A stretch of 64,000 bases of DNA, from contig CAZWJH010000001.1 of NCBI GenBank assembly GCA_964634755.1, forward strand, positions 32,196 to 96,195, given 5' to 3'. A model generated the notes under the pieces. It searched no databases. It saw only the letters and a list, made by a program, of their open reading frames with translations, and had not been told where the DNA came from. This document shows positions 24,236 to 33,047 of this stretch, piece after piece (within the stretch, counting starts at the first letter, position 1; each line of letters begins with the position of its first letter). Made by a program: the position numbers and the translations under genes. This DNA comes from JALXDT01 sp964634755 (GTDB lineage Bacteria > Acidobacteriota > Aminicenantia > JAMOAD01).

Positions 24236-25054
24236 CTATTTTTTTATTTTTTCTTTTATTTTATTGACTCTTGGGTCATCGGGATATCTTTTCACAAATT
24301 CTTTCAGCAATTCTTTCTCTCTTTTTTTATCTCCGTCTCTTCCTGCATAATAGCTCGCATCAAGATAGGCATCCCTTGCTTCCTTTGAATCCGGATATTT
24401 TTTAGCTATTTCAAGCATACAATCGGCAGCTCTGTTAAATTTTTTCCATTTGTAATAAGCATAAGCTTTTCTCATAATTGCCTTTATAACTTCATCTTTC
24501 TTTTTCCCCTTTTCCGCCTTATTTTCCATAATATTAAGAATATCAATCGCCCTTTTAAAATCAGCCTTTGCTATGTATTTTGTTGAAATATTGAAAATCA
24601 AATCAAGATCATCGGGGTTTTTCTCATATTTTTTCAACATATAATTCAGGGTACCTATCCCTTTTTTAAAGTCTTCTATGGTTCTGATTAGCTGTGCAAT
24701 ATCCATATAGCCTAAAATCCTGTCAATTTCCTTTCCGTTTTTATCAAATACAATCATAGTAGGATAACCGTAAACCCTAAAAGTGCTCTCCGCCTCTCTA
24801 TCCTTTTCCGGATTCACTGAAATGAGAATATATCCCTCCTTTTCAAAATAGGAAAGCATCTTAGAATCCTTTAATGTTGTGCTCAAAAGATGTCTGCAAT
24901 GGGGACACCAATCTGTGTGAAACACAAAGAATGCCCCTTTGTGAGATTCTTTTGCTTCCTTTAATGCCTGCTTCCAATCGGTTCTAAACTGTAAAGAAAA
25001 AACAAAACTACCACTTAAGATTAAAAAGAAAATAACAAGCAGTCTCTTTTTCAT
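24236..25054 (-). CDS. secreted thioredoxin-like protein with TPR tail
   Basis: A 272-residue protein with a signal peptide (KKRLLVIFFLILSGSFVFS), a thioredoxin-fold domain at about 25-130 with the redox motif WCPHC and the cis-Pro GYPTMIV, and a helical C-terminus of TPR-like units (ALDILNIMENKAEK-type and AADCMLEIAKKYPDSKEARDAY). It probably reduces or isomerises disulfides in the periplasm, with the TPR part binding a partner. It is transcribed alone from the promoter at 25088-25117. The TPR call rests on repeat pattern; the substrate is unknown. Confidence 0.85.
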   Translation of the reverse strand: MKKRLLVIFFLILSGSFVFSLQFRTDWKQALKEAKESHKGAFFVFHTDWCPHCRHLLSTTLKDSKMLSYFEKEGYILISVNPEKDREAESTFRVYGYPTMIVFDKNGKEIDRILGYMDIAQLIRTIEDFKKGIGTLNYMLKKYEKNPDDLDLIFNISTKYIAKADFKRAIDILNIMENKAEKGKKKDEVIKAIMRKAYAYYKWKKFNRAADCMLEIAKKYPDSKEARDAYLDASYYAGRDGDKKREKELLKEFVKRYPDDPRVNKIKEKIKK

Positions 25055-25117
25055 ATAAAGCTCCTTATTAGAGATTTAAAGTCAAAAAATATACAATATA
25101 AGGAGCTTATAAGTCAA
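25054..25117 (-). promoter_or_regulatory. promoter with palindrome in its spacer, thioredoxin-TPR gene
   Basis: Minus strand: TTGACT (25112-25117), 18 bases, TATATT (25088-25093). The spacer contains a 15-base palindrome TATAAGGAGCTTATA (25097-25111). A near copy, TATAAAGCTCCTTATT (25054-25069), covers the ribosome site and start codon. This suggests a two-site operator, although the second copy must contain AAGGAG in any case. Confidence 0.6.
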
Positions 25118-25136
25118 TTTTTTTGAAAAAATGAAT

Positions 25137-25721
25137 TTATTTATTTAATAATTCTTTCGCAACCTCGGTTGATTTTTCAAGGACCTCCTCGTGAATACTG
25201 TTTCCGTGGGAATCCATTGTAACAACCAGAGGAAAATCCTCCACCTCAATTACCCAGAAAGCCTCGGGAGTTCCGAACTCTTCAAGTTTAAGAACATCAA
25301 CAACTCTCTTAACAGTATTTGCTATTAAAGTTCCTGCTCCTCCAACAGCATGAAAATAGACAGCTCCGCATCTTTTAAATCCATCAAGGGTCTTTTTGCC
25401 CATTCCACCTTTTCCAATAACACCTCTTACATTGTATTCACAGATAACATCAGCCTGATAAGGCTCTTCCCTGATTGATGTTGTAGGACCTGCCGAAACA
25501 AAGCTCCAGCTTCCGTCTTCATTTTTTCTAACAACAGGACCGCAGTGATATATAACGGATTCTTTCAAATAATCTCTGAGAAAATCAGGTTTTTCCTCCA
25601 CCATCAATTTGTGAGCCTGATCCCTTGCAGTTACAATTATACCTGAGAGTAAAACCTCATCCCCAACCTTTAATTTTCTTATATCTTCCTCTGAAATAGG
25701 TGTCTTTAATTTAATCGTCAT
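25137..25721 (-). CDS. class I fumarate hydratase, beta (C-terminal) subunit
   Basis: A 194-residue protein of the Fe-S hydro-lyase C-terminal family: LKTPISEEDIRKLKVGDEVLLSGIIVTARDQAH, CGPVV, SAGPTTSIREEPYQ, VRGVIGKGGMG and AVGGAG. With the alpha subunit it forms an oxygen-sensitive 4Fe-4S fumarase that interconverts fumarate and malate. Its start overlaps the alpha gene by 11 bases. L-tartrate dehydratase has the same architecture and cannot be excluded, but fumarase fits the malic enzyme in the window. Confidence 0.93.
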   Translation of the reverse strand: MTIKLKTPISEEDIRKLKVGDEVLLSGIIVTARDQAHKLMVEEKPDFLRDYLKESVIYHCGPVVRKNEDGSWSFVSAGPTTSIREEPYQADVICEYNVRGVIGKGGMGKKTLDGFKRCGAVYFHAVGGAGTLIANTVKRVVDVLKLEEFGTPEAFWVIEVEDFPLVVTMDSHGNSIHEEVLEKSTEVAKELLNK

Positions 25722-26580
25722 AACTCACCTCACCATTTTTAATTGTCAGGGCTTTTCTTCTGAAAGCCCAGCAATTATAAGAAATTGCAACAAAAAATGT
25801 GGCAGGATGCCTGTGCTGATAATCTATAAAAACATCCAAAACAGTCGTCTTTCCTCCGAACCCCATGGGCCCTATGCAAAGTTTGTTCAAATCAGCATAG
25901 AGAGCTTTTTCAAGCTCGGCTATCTCTTTTTCAGGATGTCTTTCCCCGATTTTTCTGAAAAACTGCTCCTTTGAAAGAATATAAGAGGTAACTCTGTCTC
26001 CACCTATTCCAACTCCTAAGGTTCCGGGAGAGCATCCTTTACCCTGTGCCTTTAAAACAGCATCAATTATCACTTTTCTTATACCTTTGAGATCCCTTCC
26101 GGCTCCAAGTGAAGAATCGGGAAGTTTGTATTGGGTACCGACATTTTCACTTCCGCCACCTTTTAGCAAAAGCCTTACTCTTACCTCATCCTTATCCCAT
26201 TGGTGAAAGTGAATGTAAGGATGATTAATCCCAACATTTGTTCCTGAGTTTTTACCTGTAATTGGATTTACAGCATTTGGTCTCAGATACTGCTTTTTCG
26301 TAGCTTCAACAGCTGCTTCTTCAATAGCTTTTCTGTACTTTTCTTCGGTGTCTCCAACAGGAAAATCAATGTAGAAAATCAAAGAACCTGTGTCCTGACA
26401 GATAGGTGTGCTCTGCTTCCTTGCAAGTTCAACATTTTTAAGAATTGTTTTAAAAACAGCTCTTGCAGGCGTGCCTTCACCTTCCCGATCATGGGCCTCC
26501 TTCAAAGCCTTTTCAACATCAGGAGGAAGGTCTGTAGCCGCTCTTCGCAAAAGCTCAAGAATAGCATTTTTTAATTCCAT
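25711..26580 (-). CDS. class I fumarate hydratase, alpha (N-terminal) subunit
   Basis: A 289-residue Fe-S hydro-lyase N-terminal subunit. The three cluster cysteines are visible in PICQDTG, GKGCSPGTLG and LCIGPMGFGG. Other family segments are NAVNPITGKNSGTNVG and GGGSENVG. It pairs with the beta subunit encoded immediately downstream. Two-subunit fumarases are typical of anaerobes and archaea. GGAGAGG precedes the ATG. A possible promoter lies at 26630-26658. Confidence 0.94.
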   Translation of the reverse strand: MELKNAILELLRRAATDLPPDVEKALKEAHDREGEGTPARAVFKTILKNVELARKQSTPICQDTGSLIFYIDFPVGDTEEKYRKAIEEAAVEATKKQYLRPNAVNPITGKNSGTNVGINHPYIHFHQWDKDEVRVRLLLKGGGSENVGTQYKLPDSSLGAGRDLKGIRKVIIDAVLKAQGKGCSPGTLGVGIGGDRVTSYILSKEQFFRKIGERHPEKEIAELEKALYADLNKLCIGPMGFGGKTTVLDVFIDYQHRHPATFFVAISYNCWAFRRKALTIKNGEVSYDD

Positions 26581-26629
26581 AATTCCCTCTCCTTTTATTA
26601 TTATAGTTTATAATCATCCATTGCTTTAA

Positions 26630-26658
26630 ATTATACTCCTAAAATGGAAAATATACAA
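26630..26658 (-). promoter_or_regulatory. possible promoter of the fumarase genes
   Basis: Minus strand TTGTAT (26653-26658), 17 bases, TATAAT (26630-26635). The -10 is perfect and the -35 is weak. It gives a leader of about 45 bases. Confidence 0.4.
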
Positions 26659-26739
26659 TAAATTTTTATCGCCATTAGAAAAAACACAAAATATGAAATA
26701 TAATAGATAAATAGACAAATAATAAAAAAGGAGAAGATG

Positions 26740-27888
26740 ATGAGAGAAAAATTATCAAAAGAAGAGCTCTTAAACCTTATAAAAAAGGTTTTTCCAAATT
26801 ATGATACCTCTGATAAACTTGCTTTTTTAATTGATATCCCAAGAAAAAACAGTGATGATAATGATAAGTGGAAAGAGAGAAGGGAAATAGCAGCTGAGTG
26901 GGTGAAAACTTTGTCCGATAACCTGAAAGAACTTAAGTTGAAAGCTGTTGATTTAATAGGTTATCGTGCAGTTTCCGCAAACAATGCTGACCTTCCTTCC
27001 GAAGGGTTTTTGCTTTCTTTGGAAAATTTGCCGGAAAATTCTGATGAGCTTTCAGGATATAAAAAGCTTTTCTTTGAAAAAATATTTGAAGATTACAAAA
27101 TTTTTATTGCAATGACACAGTATTCAGCCACAGCCCCACTAAAAAACAATGCTAAAAAGTATCTTTTCAGAGCGGCAACAATGCCCGGATTTTCATCTGA
27201 AATGATCCCGGCTCTTAGAATAGATTATGAAAAGGTTGCTCGAAAAGTTAGATTTGTAAAAGAAAAATTGGACAGGGCCAATTTTGCGGAAGTTCTTTTT
27301 ATAATTAAAGGAAAAGAGGAGATAAGAGCAAATTTTGATCTTAGATTCAGAAAAGTTCATGAAAGCTCAGGCAGATTCCCTGAGAAAGGAACAGCCGGAA
27401 ATCTTCCGAGCGGGGAGGCATACATTGTCCCTTATGAAGGAGAGTTTGATGAGAAAAGTCAAACCGAGGGAGTAATTCCCGTTCAAATAGAAGGGGATAT
27501 TGTTTATTACAGGGTTTCAGAAAACAGAGCTTTTGAAGTTTTCGGAGAGGGTAAAAATGTTGAAATTGAAAGAGAGCATCTTAAAAGAGAGCCAGCCTAC
27601 GGAAATATTGCGGAATTGGGTTTCGGAGTTTTATATGATTTCGGGCTTAAACCAATAGGAGAGATTCTTCTTGATGAAAAATTGGGATTTCACATTGCCT
27701 TTGGAAGAAGTGATCATTTCGGTGGGCAGGTTGGTCCCGAGGATTTTTCATCTCCTGAAGAGGTCATTCATCTTGATAGAATTTACATAAAAGAGCTTCA
27801 ACCTGATGTACTCGTAAAAAAATTAACTCTAAAATATGAAAACTCAGAAGAAGTTCTTATAAAAGACAATAAAATAATAACAGAATAA
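26740..27888 (+). CDS. M29/AmpT-like aminopeptidase family protein
   Basis: A 382-residue soluble protein. Its C-terminal half carries the pattern of the metallo-aminopeptidase T group (M29): GNLPSGEAYIVPYEG, then GNIAELGFG, ILLDEKLGFHIAFGRSDHFGG, with Glu, Glu, His and Asp at positions expected for metal binding. The N-terminal third does not match clearly and seems family-specific. It probably cleaves peptides in the cytosol, useful in a peptide-fermenting anaerobe; activity is inferred. There are two adjacent ATG codons; the second has AAGGAG at the better distance. A TATAAT at 26699-26704 is the likely -10. The unknown 201-residue gene follows after six bases. Confidence 0.72.
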   Translation: MREKLSKEELLNLIKKVFPNYDTSDKLAFLIDIPRKNSDDNDKWKERREIAAEWVKTLSDNLKELKLKAVDLIGYRAVSANNADLPSEGFLLSLENLPENSDELSGYKKLFFEKIFEDYKIFIAMTQYSATAPLKNNAKKYLFRAATMPGFSSEMIPALRIDYEKVARKVRFVKEKLDRANFAEVLFIIKGKEEIRANFDLRFRKVHESSGRFPEKGTAGNLPSGEAYIVPYEGEFDEKSQTEGVIPVQIEGDIVYYRVSENRAFEVFGEGKNVEIEREHLKREPAYGNIAELGFGVLYDFGLKPIGEILLDEKLGFHIAFGRSDHFGGQVGPEDFSSPEEVIHLDRIYIKELQPDVLVKKLTLKYENSEEVLIKDNKIITE

Positions 27889-27894
27889 AAGACA

Positions 27895-28500
27895 ATGGGA
27901 GAAAACAAACTTCCCGAAGAGTTTAAAAGGGTTCTTAAAGATAGTGATAGAAAAGATGGTTATATCGTTGATGCGGAAAAGCTTAAAAAAGTGATTTCAG
28001 AAAAAGGCGAGTATGAATATCTTGGAATGATTTTATCTTTTGCTTTTAATTCCGGAGAAAAGATAGAAAAACTCAGTGAAAATAATAAAAAACAAACAAT
28101 TGATTTGATGTTCTGGCTATTAAATAATATGATTCTTGATTATTCAAATACAAATGAAATATTTTCAACTCTCAAACTCTTTGTGAAATTAGGATTAGCC
28201 CTTGAGCAAATAGAAAACAATCTCATAATGCTCTCATTTGATTCATTAAAAATTAAGAACGAAATTTCAGAAAGTGATATTCGTGAAAAGATAGATGAGC
28301 TAAGCGATATAGTTAAATTAAAGAAAAACTACGGATGTCTCTGCAATCAGCCATTTCTTTACGGGGATCCGGAAGAGGAAATAAAAAGAGGACTTTTAAA
28401 AATTGTTGATAAAAAGATCACGGAAAACAAAAAAGAATACACTGCCATAAAAGAGACAATCCTAAATGCTCCCTCTGTGGAACAAAGCTTAAACATATAA
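27895..28500 (+). CDS. unknown soluble protein next to M29-like gene
   Basis: A 201-residue charged, mostly helical protein without signal peptide or membrane segment. It has one CxC motif (GCLCNQPF) but no other metal-site pattern, and I recognise no family. It starts six bases after the aminopeptidase-like gene without a clear ribosome site, which suggests coupled translation. Codon and base usage resemble the neighbours. Nothing further can be claimed. Confidence 0.75.
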   Translation: MGENKLPEEFKRVLKDSDRKDGYIVDAEKLKKVISEKGEYEYLGMILSFAFNSGEKIEKLSENNKKQTIDLMFWLLNNMILDYSNTNEIFSTLKLFVKLGLALEQIENNLIMLSFDSLKIKNEISESDIREKIDELSDIVKLKKNYGCLCNQPFLYGDPEEEIKRGLLKIVDKKITENKKEYTAIKETILNAPSVEQSLNI

Positions 28501-28613
28501 GAATAATAGAAGATAGAATAATTACGAGATGGGAGAAGATAAATTAATATGGAATTACACATGTTGAATGAAATTTTAAAAAGATATAATATTCTATTTT
28601 CAGGAGGAATTTG

Positions 28614-30689
28614 ATGAAAAGGATAGGTTCAATAATATTAGCTCTTCTTTTTACAGCAAGTGGAATGCTCTTTTCGGGAGATTTTCCGTGGAATTTTGAA
28701 GAATTGCTCTTTTTAACTCTATTTTCTCACTATGAGTCAATAGGGGGAGAAAGAGCAGGTAATTTTTTGCTTGATTTTGAAGGTATAAATCTCACATCTC
28801 CCATAGACGGTTCACCCTTTTTGATTCCATCCCTTCATCTTTTTTCAGACTTAAAATCCGACACTTTCTTTTCACCGGAATTTCACATTTCAGAAAATAA
28901 AAGTGTAAGAGAAATAGGATTTTACAGAGACGGCCTATTACTTAAAAGCGGAGAAACAACTGATATAAGAAATTCACTCTTTTATTCAAATAATATATCC
29001 GAAAAAATTTTTTTTAATGTGAGTATTTTTAATTTAGGAAATAGCCATTATCACTATGATAATGTATTTCATGGCCCTGCCGCAGAATTTTTCATGAAGT
29101 ACAGGGGAGAAAATTCAGTACTTAATTTTTATTCATTTTTCTCAAAAACAAATGATTCCTCCCTTGAGTTTGATGAACTTGAGCCACCTAAAAAAGTAAA
29201 ATTCAAAGATGATGCTTTTGCTTCCTATACAAAACTCTTTACAGGTTTTTCTTATACTTATGAAAATAGCAGTCTTAAATTTAGCTCAAAATTATCATAT
29301 GGATTGAAGAATCAGGATGGAGAAAAAAATGGAATTGCTCTATTTGACAGTAACACTAATAGCTGGAGCGGAAATTTTCCCTTTGCCATTTCCTCCTCTT
29401 TTTTAACCATTAACAACTCCATCTCCTTAAAGCTATCAAATGAAGATAATTTTAAGATATTTCCCTCTTTGAATTTTGAATACCTTTCCGGAAAAACAAA
29501 GAGGGAAACCTCGGGTGAGGGAATAATTTATGATAATAGTATTAAAATTTCAGGATATGGATATGAGCTTAACTCAAGTTTGATGAGAATTTCACCAAGT
29601 TTTCGCTTTTTAAAAGGCCTTGGGGAGGATTCCATAAACCTTACACTTAACATAGGCTATGAACTTTTATGGTACTCGGGAGGAACCCCAGGTAAATCAA
29701 TCTTCTTGAACTCTCCCAGAATACTTTCAAAAATAGATTTTCAATCTGAAAAGATAAAAGGTATGATAGGGGTTTCTTATTATTCCACACCAATTACCCT
29801 TGCAAAACTCCTTCCTTTAAGCAATAATTTTTTCAATTATAAAATCTCATTTTTTGAAAACGGCATCTGGAATGAGATTGAAATATCACCCGCTTTAAAA
29901 TATCATTATGACAACAGCTCCTCTTATAACAGGACAAAAAAAGCCTTCTTTTCCCTTTCTTATGGAGATAAAAACTCAAAAATAACTTTCAATTCAGTAC
30001 TTTCGAAAACTTCCGATTTTTGGGATAGAATGGATAATTCTTCATCATATATAAAAGAAGGAAACATCTTTATAAAAGATAAAAACGGAGAGATAATAAA
30101 TATTGGAACTCCCTCAAAAGAAAAGGATAATATCCTGTTTTCTCCCGAAAGAACCTTTTTAGGACTAAACCTGTGTTTACTGCTAAATTCCGAAAGTTTA
30201 AAATTTATTGCCGGGGTAACATACATGAAAACAACCGGCACATATGATAATCAGTATATATCAATACTTGGAGAGTACGGCTCCGATTCAATCATTTTTT
30301 TATCTCCGAACATTCAGAACAAACTAATAGACAATTTTGACCTCAGCTTTGGTAATGGAATTAAACTTTACTCAAAGATTAAATACCTTCTTTCCGAAAA
30401 TCTAAATGCAGAGCTCTTTTTTGTCCACCTCCCTCCTGTAAATTATTTCACATATACAAACGGAGTATCTCCTATAAGCTTTGTGCCAGATTCAAGAGAA
30501 AAGAGCACTTCTTACAATAATCTGTCCATAGGTTTTAATTATTCACCAAGTAAAATAAAAGTTTACCTTTATGTAAAAAATATCTTAAACTCAACTGCTC
30601 CTCTGTTATTCCCTGTGAATGACAGCTCAGAATTTTTAAAAACAACATCAGGTCTGGGGCTTTTTGTTGGACTTGTTTACAATCTTTAA
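28614..30689 (+). CDS. probable outer-membrane beta-barrel protein
   Basis: A 691-residue secreted protein with a signal peptide (MKRIGSIILALLFTASGMLFS). The body is dominated by alternating hydrophobic and polar strands, rich in Ser, Asn, Tyr and Phe, such as SSLKFSSKLSYGLK and NNLSIGFNYSPSKIKVYLYVKNIL, and it ends GLGLFVGLVYNL. This is the texture of a large outer-membrane beta-barrel; the last third resembles TonB-dependent receptor barrels, but no plug domain or TonB box is obvious. Start: ATG at 28614 with AGGAGG six bases upstream; a TTG at 28611 is adjacent. Function, possibly uptake, is unknown. Confidence 0.78.
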   Translation: MKRIGSIILALLFTASGMLFSGDFPWNFEELLFLTLFSHYESIGGERAGNFLLDFEGINLTSPIDGSPFLIPSLHLFSDLKSDTFFSPEFHISENKSVREIGFYRDGLLLKSGETTDIRNSLFYSNNISEKIFFNVSIFNLGNSHYHYDNVFHGPAAEFFMKYRGENSVLNFYSFFSKTNDSSLEFDELEPPKKVKFKDDAFASYTKLFTGFSYTYENSSLKFSSKLSYGLKNQDGEKNGIALFDSNTNSWSGNFPFAISSSFLTINNSISLKLSNEDNFKIFPSLNFEYLSGKTKRETSGEGIIYDNSIKISGYGYELNSSLMRISPSFRFLKGLGEDSINLTLNIGYELLWYSGGTPGKSIFLNSPRILSKIDFQSEKIKGMIGVSYYSTPITLAKLLPLSNNFFNYKISFFENGIWNEIEISPALKYHYDNSSSYNRTKKAFFSLSYGDKNSKITFNSVLSKTSDFWDRMDNSSSYIKEGNIFIKDKNGEIINIGTPSKEKDNILFSPERTFLGLNLCLLLNSESLKFIAGVTYMKTTGTYDNQYISILGEYGSDSIIFLSPNIQNKLIDNFDLSFGNGIKLYSKIKYLLSENLNAELFFVHLPPVNYFTYTNGVSPISFVPDSREKSTSYNNLSIGFNYSPSKIKVYLYVKNILNSTAPLLFPVNDSSEFLKTTSGLGLFVGLVYNL

Positions 30690-30721
30690 TTAATATCCTT
30701 ATAACTCCTATAAGAATCCTA

Positions 30722-30750
30722 TTGACAAAAAGCCTTTTGTATGGTTAAAT
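30722..30750 (+). promoter_or_regulatory. promoter of tRNA-fMet
   Basis: TTGACA (30722-30727), 17 bases, TTAAAT (30745-30750). The expected transcription start (about 30757) is only a few bases before the tRNA 5' end at 30760. Confidence 0.75.
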
Positions 30751-30759
30751 AGGGCATAT

Positions 30760-30834
30760 TGCGAGGTGGGGCAGTGGTAGCCCATTGGGCTCATAACCCA
30801 AAGGTCGGAGGTTCAAATCCTCCCCTCGCTACCA
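30760..30834 (+). tRNA. initiator tRNA-fMet (anticodon CAT)
   Basis: A 75-base cloverleaf with the anticodon arm TTGGG CTCATAA CCCAA. The three G-C pairs next to the loop, a mismatched 1-72 pair (T1 and T72) and a purine-11/pyrimidine-24 pair are the known marks of initiator tRNA, which separate it from elongator Met and from Ile-CAT. The acceptor arm is GCGAGG/CCTCGC, discriminator A, and CCA is encoded (30832-30834). Five T residues follow shortly after, but no strong terminator hairpin is seen. Confidence 0.95.
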
Positions 30835-30867
30835 CTTTTTCAAATCAAAACAATTTCAAAATCAAAT

Positions 30868-30896
30868 TTGAACATTTTTTCTCCAAATGATATAAA
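30868..30896 (+). promoter_or_regulatory. promoter placing the transcript start at the aminotransferase ATG
   Basis: TTGAAC (30868-30873), 17 bases, TATAAA (30891-30896). The ATG at 30902 is five bases after the -10 element, and no Shine-Dalgarno sequence is present, so the mRNA is probably leaderless. Confidence 0.6.
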
Positions 30897-30901
30897 TTAA
30901 T

Positions 30902-32128
30902 ATGACATTAAGAGAAGAGCTTCTTAAAATCTTAAAATCCGTGGAAGAGCCGGATTTTACCTTTGTGGAAAAGGACTTTCCACCTGTTTTCACAAGGGCT
31001 GAAGGTATCAAAGTTTATGATTCGGAAGGTAATGAATATCTTGATTTTTCATCATTTTTCGGGGTGAGTTTTACAGGGCACTCTCAGTCCTTTGTAAAGG
31101 GAGAAGCTGAAAAAGGATTCTATCATGGTCTGGGAGACCTCATACCATCTGAAGAAAAAATCCTTCTAATGAAAAAACTTTCGGGAATCATAGGAGAAGG
31201 ATATAAAGGGATTCTTTCCCAGAATGGCTCCGATGCAGTTGAAGCCTGCCTTCGCTCTGCTTTTCTTTACAAAGAGAGCAGAAAAATTATAGCCTTTGAA
31301 GGAGCATATCACGGAACATCACTGGGAGTACTTTCCGCGACATACTCAAATAAATTCAGAAAAAGATTTGAAAAGCTTTTGCCCTTTGAAACAAAATTTT
31401 TTCAGTATTCTGTAAATTCCATTTCAGAAATAAGAAATTTTCTAAAGAACAATGAAGTTTCTGCAATTATAATAGAGCCTGTTCAGGGAAGGGCCGGTAT
31501 TAGAATAGCTGAAAAAGAGTTTTTACTCTCTTTGAAAAAATTATCAGAAGAATTTGATTTGCCTCTGATTTTTGATGAAGTATTCACAGGATTTGGGAAA
31601 ACCGGAGAATATTTTGCAAAGGATTATTTCGGAATAAAACCCGATCTTATCGCCTTTGGAAAAGCTTTAAGCGGAGCTTTCCCTCTTTCAGGATGTTTCG
31701 GAAAAGAGAGAATAATGAATCTATGGGGAGAAAGCAAGGGAGAAGCTTCCTTTACCTTTACTTTTTCCGGAAGCCCATTTTTTTCAAGAGTTGCTTTAAG
31801 AAACCTTGAATTTCTGGAAAAATTAAATTTTAGAAAAAAAGTCAGAGAAATTGAAAATTTGATGAAAAAAGGATTATCCGAATTAAAAAACAAATATAAA
31901 AATAAAATAAAGGAAGTAAGAGGAATAGGAGCAATCTGGGGAATTGAACTTTATCATCCTATAGATTCATTTATTGTATTTAAAAAACTTCTTAATGAAG
32001 AGAGGATTATCACTCTTCCTTCAGGAGAGAAAGGAGAAACCATAGAAGTTTTACCTCCTGTAATTGTAAAAGAAATAGAGATTAATAAATTCATTAACTC
32101 TCTGGAGAAAGTCCTTGAAACTCTTTGA
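30902..32128 (+). CDS. class III PLP-dependent aminotransferase
   Basis: A 408-residue fold-type I aminotransferase of class III (GABA, ornithine and acetylornithine transaminases and relatives). It has the substrate-side GSDAVEACLR, GAYHG, the DEVFTGFG motif with the PLP-binding Asp, and the Schiff-base Lys in AFGKALSGAFPLSG. It transfers an amino group to or from a terminal aldehyde or ketone. Its end overlaps the LuxE-like gene by 14 bases, so it is part of a three-gene unit with acyl-activating and acyl-reducing partners; this points to amination of an aldehyde made by LuxC. The specific substrate is not known. The mRNA seems leaderless. Confidence 0.92.
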   Translation: MTLREELLKILKSVEEPDFTFVEKDFPPVFTRAEGIKVYDSEGNEYLDFSSFFGVSFTGHSQSFVKGEAEKGFYHGLGDLIPSEEKILLMKKLSGIIGEGYKGILSQNGSDAVEACLRSAFLYKESRKIIAFEGAYHGTSLGVLSATYSNKFRKRFEKLLPFETKFFQYSVNSISEIRNFLKNNEVSAIIIEPVQGRAGIRIAEKEFLLSLKKLSEEFDLPLIFDEVFTGFGKTGEYFAKDYFGIKPDLIAFGKALSGAFPLSGCFGKERIMNLWGESKGEASFTFTFSGSPFFSRVALRNLEFLEKLNFRKKVREIENLMKKGLSELKNKYKNKIKEVRGIGAIWGIELYHPIDSFIVFKKLLNEERIITLPSGEKGETIEVLPPVIVKEIEINKFINSLEKVLETL

Positions 32129-33047
32129 TGAAATAAAAAATTATACTGAATATGGAAAAACCTTTAATGAGGAACTTGCCATTGAAATTGCAAATTTTCA
32201 ATTAAAAAACAATACTTTTTACAAAAATTATGCGGAAAAAGTTGGAATAAATAAAATAAAAAGGATTGAGGATATACCATTTCTTCCGGTGGAATTTTTT
32301 AAAAATCAGAAAATTTTTTCTCTAGAAAAACCGGATGGTTTTTTTATGTCAAGCGGCACAGGAGGAGAAAGAAGTAAAGTCTTTTACAATAAAAAAACTC
32401 TTGAGCTTTATGAAATTTCCGCTCTTAAAAGCTTCCCTTTCAAGGATAAAAAGATATACTCTCTTATTCCTCCCTTTTCAATAGCAAAAAATTCATCACT
32501 ATCTTTTATGCTTGATATTTTTTCAAGGAATTTAAATTTAGAGTATTTGAACAAAAAAAGTTTTGAAATGGATGAAAAAATATTTTTCAGGATTTTAAAG
32601 GCAGAAACAGAAGAGAATAGTGTTCTCTTTTTAACATCCCTTCAGCTTTTTAAATTATCCTCTTTAAAAAAAGGAATAATTACCAAAAAGTTTACAATTA
32701 TAGAAACCGGTGGATACAAAGCTACAAAAAAGATTTACAGAAGAAATGAGCTTTACAAATTTGCTAAAAAAGTCTTTATAAACTCTGATTTTTTCTCTGA
32801 ATACGGAATGGCAGAGCTTTTCTCACAGTTTTATACTGTTTCAAAAAACAGAGATTACACATTTTCACATTATAATTTTGTTTTCACAAAAAACGGGAAA
32901 GGCTTATTAAAAGTTTTTGATTTTGCAAATATGGGAACAGTATCAGCTCTGTATATTCCGGATTTTATTGTAAAGAGGGGGAATGAGTTTGATGTAAAAG
33001 GAAGACTTATATCTGAAATAAGAGGTTGCGGCTATGTCTTCAAATAA
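32115..33047 (+). CDS. LuxE-like acyl-protein synthetase / acyl-activating protein
   Basis: A 310-residue ANL-related protein of the LuxE type. The phosphate-binding loop is SSGTGGERSK, followed by TGGYKATKK and SEYGMAELFSQ, the usual LuxE/PaaK-like motifs. A cysteine six residues from the C-terminus (RGCGY) fits the acyl-accepting Cys of LuxE. LuxE activates a fatty acid with ATP and hands the acyl group to LuxC. The start codon appears to be TTG at 32115 with GGAG seven bases upstream; no in-frame ATG is close. It overlaps both neighbours by 14 bases. It is shorter than typical LuxE (about 370). Confidence 0.82.
   Translation: MKLFDEIKNYTEYGKTFNEELAIEIANFQLKNNTFYKNYAEKVGINKIKRIEDIPFLPVEFFKNQKIFSLEKPDGFFMSSGTGGERSKVFYNKKTLELYEISALKSFPFKDKKIYSLIPPFSIAKNSSLSFMLDIFSRNLNLEYLNKKSFEMDEKIFFRILKAETEENSVLFLTSLQLFKLSSLKKGIITKKFTIIETGGYKATKKIYRRNELYKFAKKVFINSDFFSEYGMAELFSQFYTVSKNRDYTFSHYNFVFTKNGKGLLKVFDFANMGTVSALYIPDFIVKRGNEFDVKGRLISEIRGCGYVFK

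Noticed and set aside
28549..28614. 21-codon open frame ending on the beta-barrel gene's ATG
   Set aside because: No ribosome site at a usable distance and no conserved feature; the TGATG contact could be chance.
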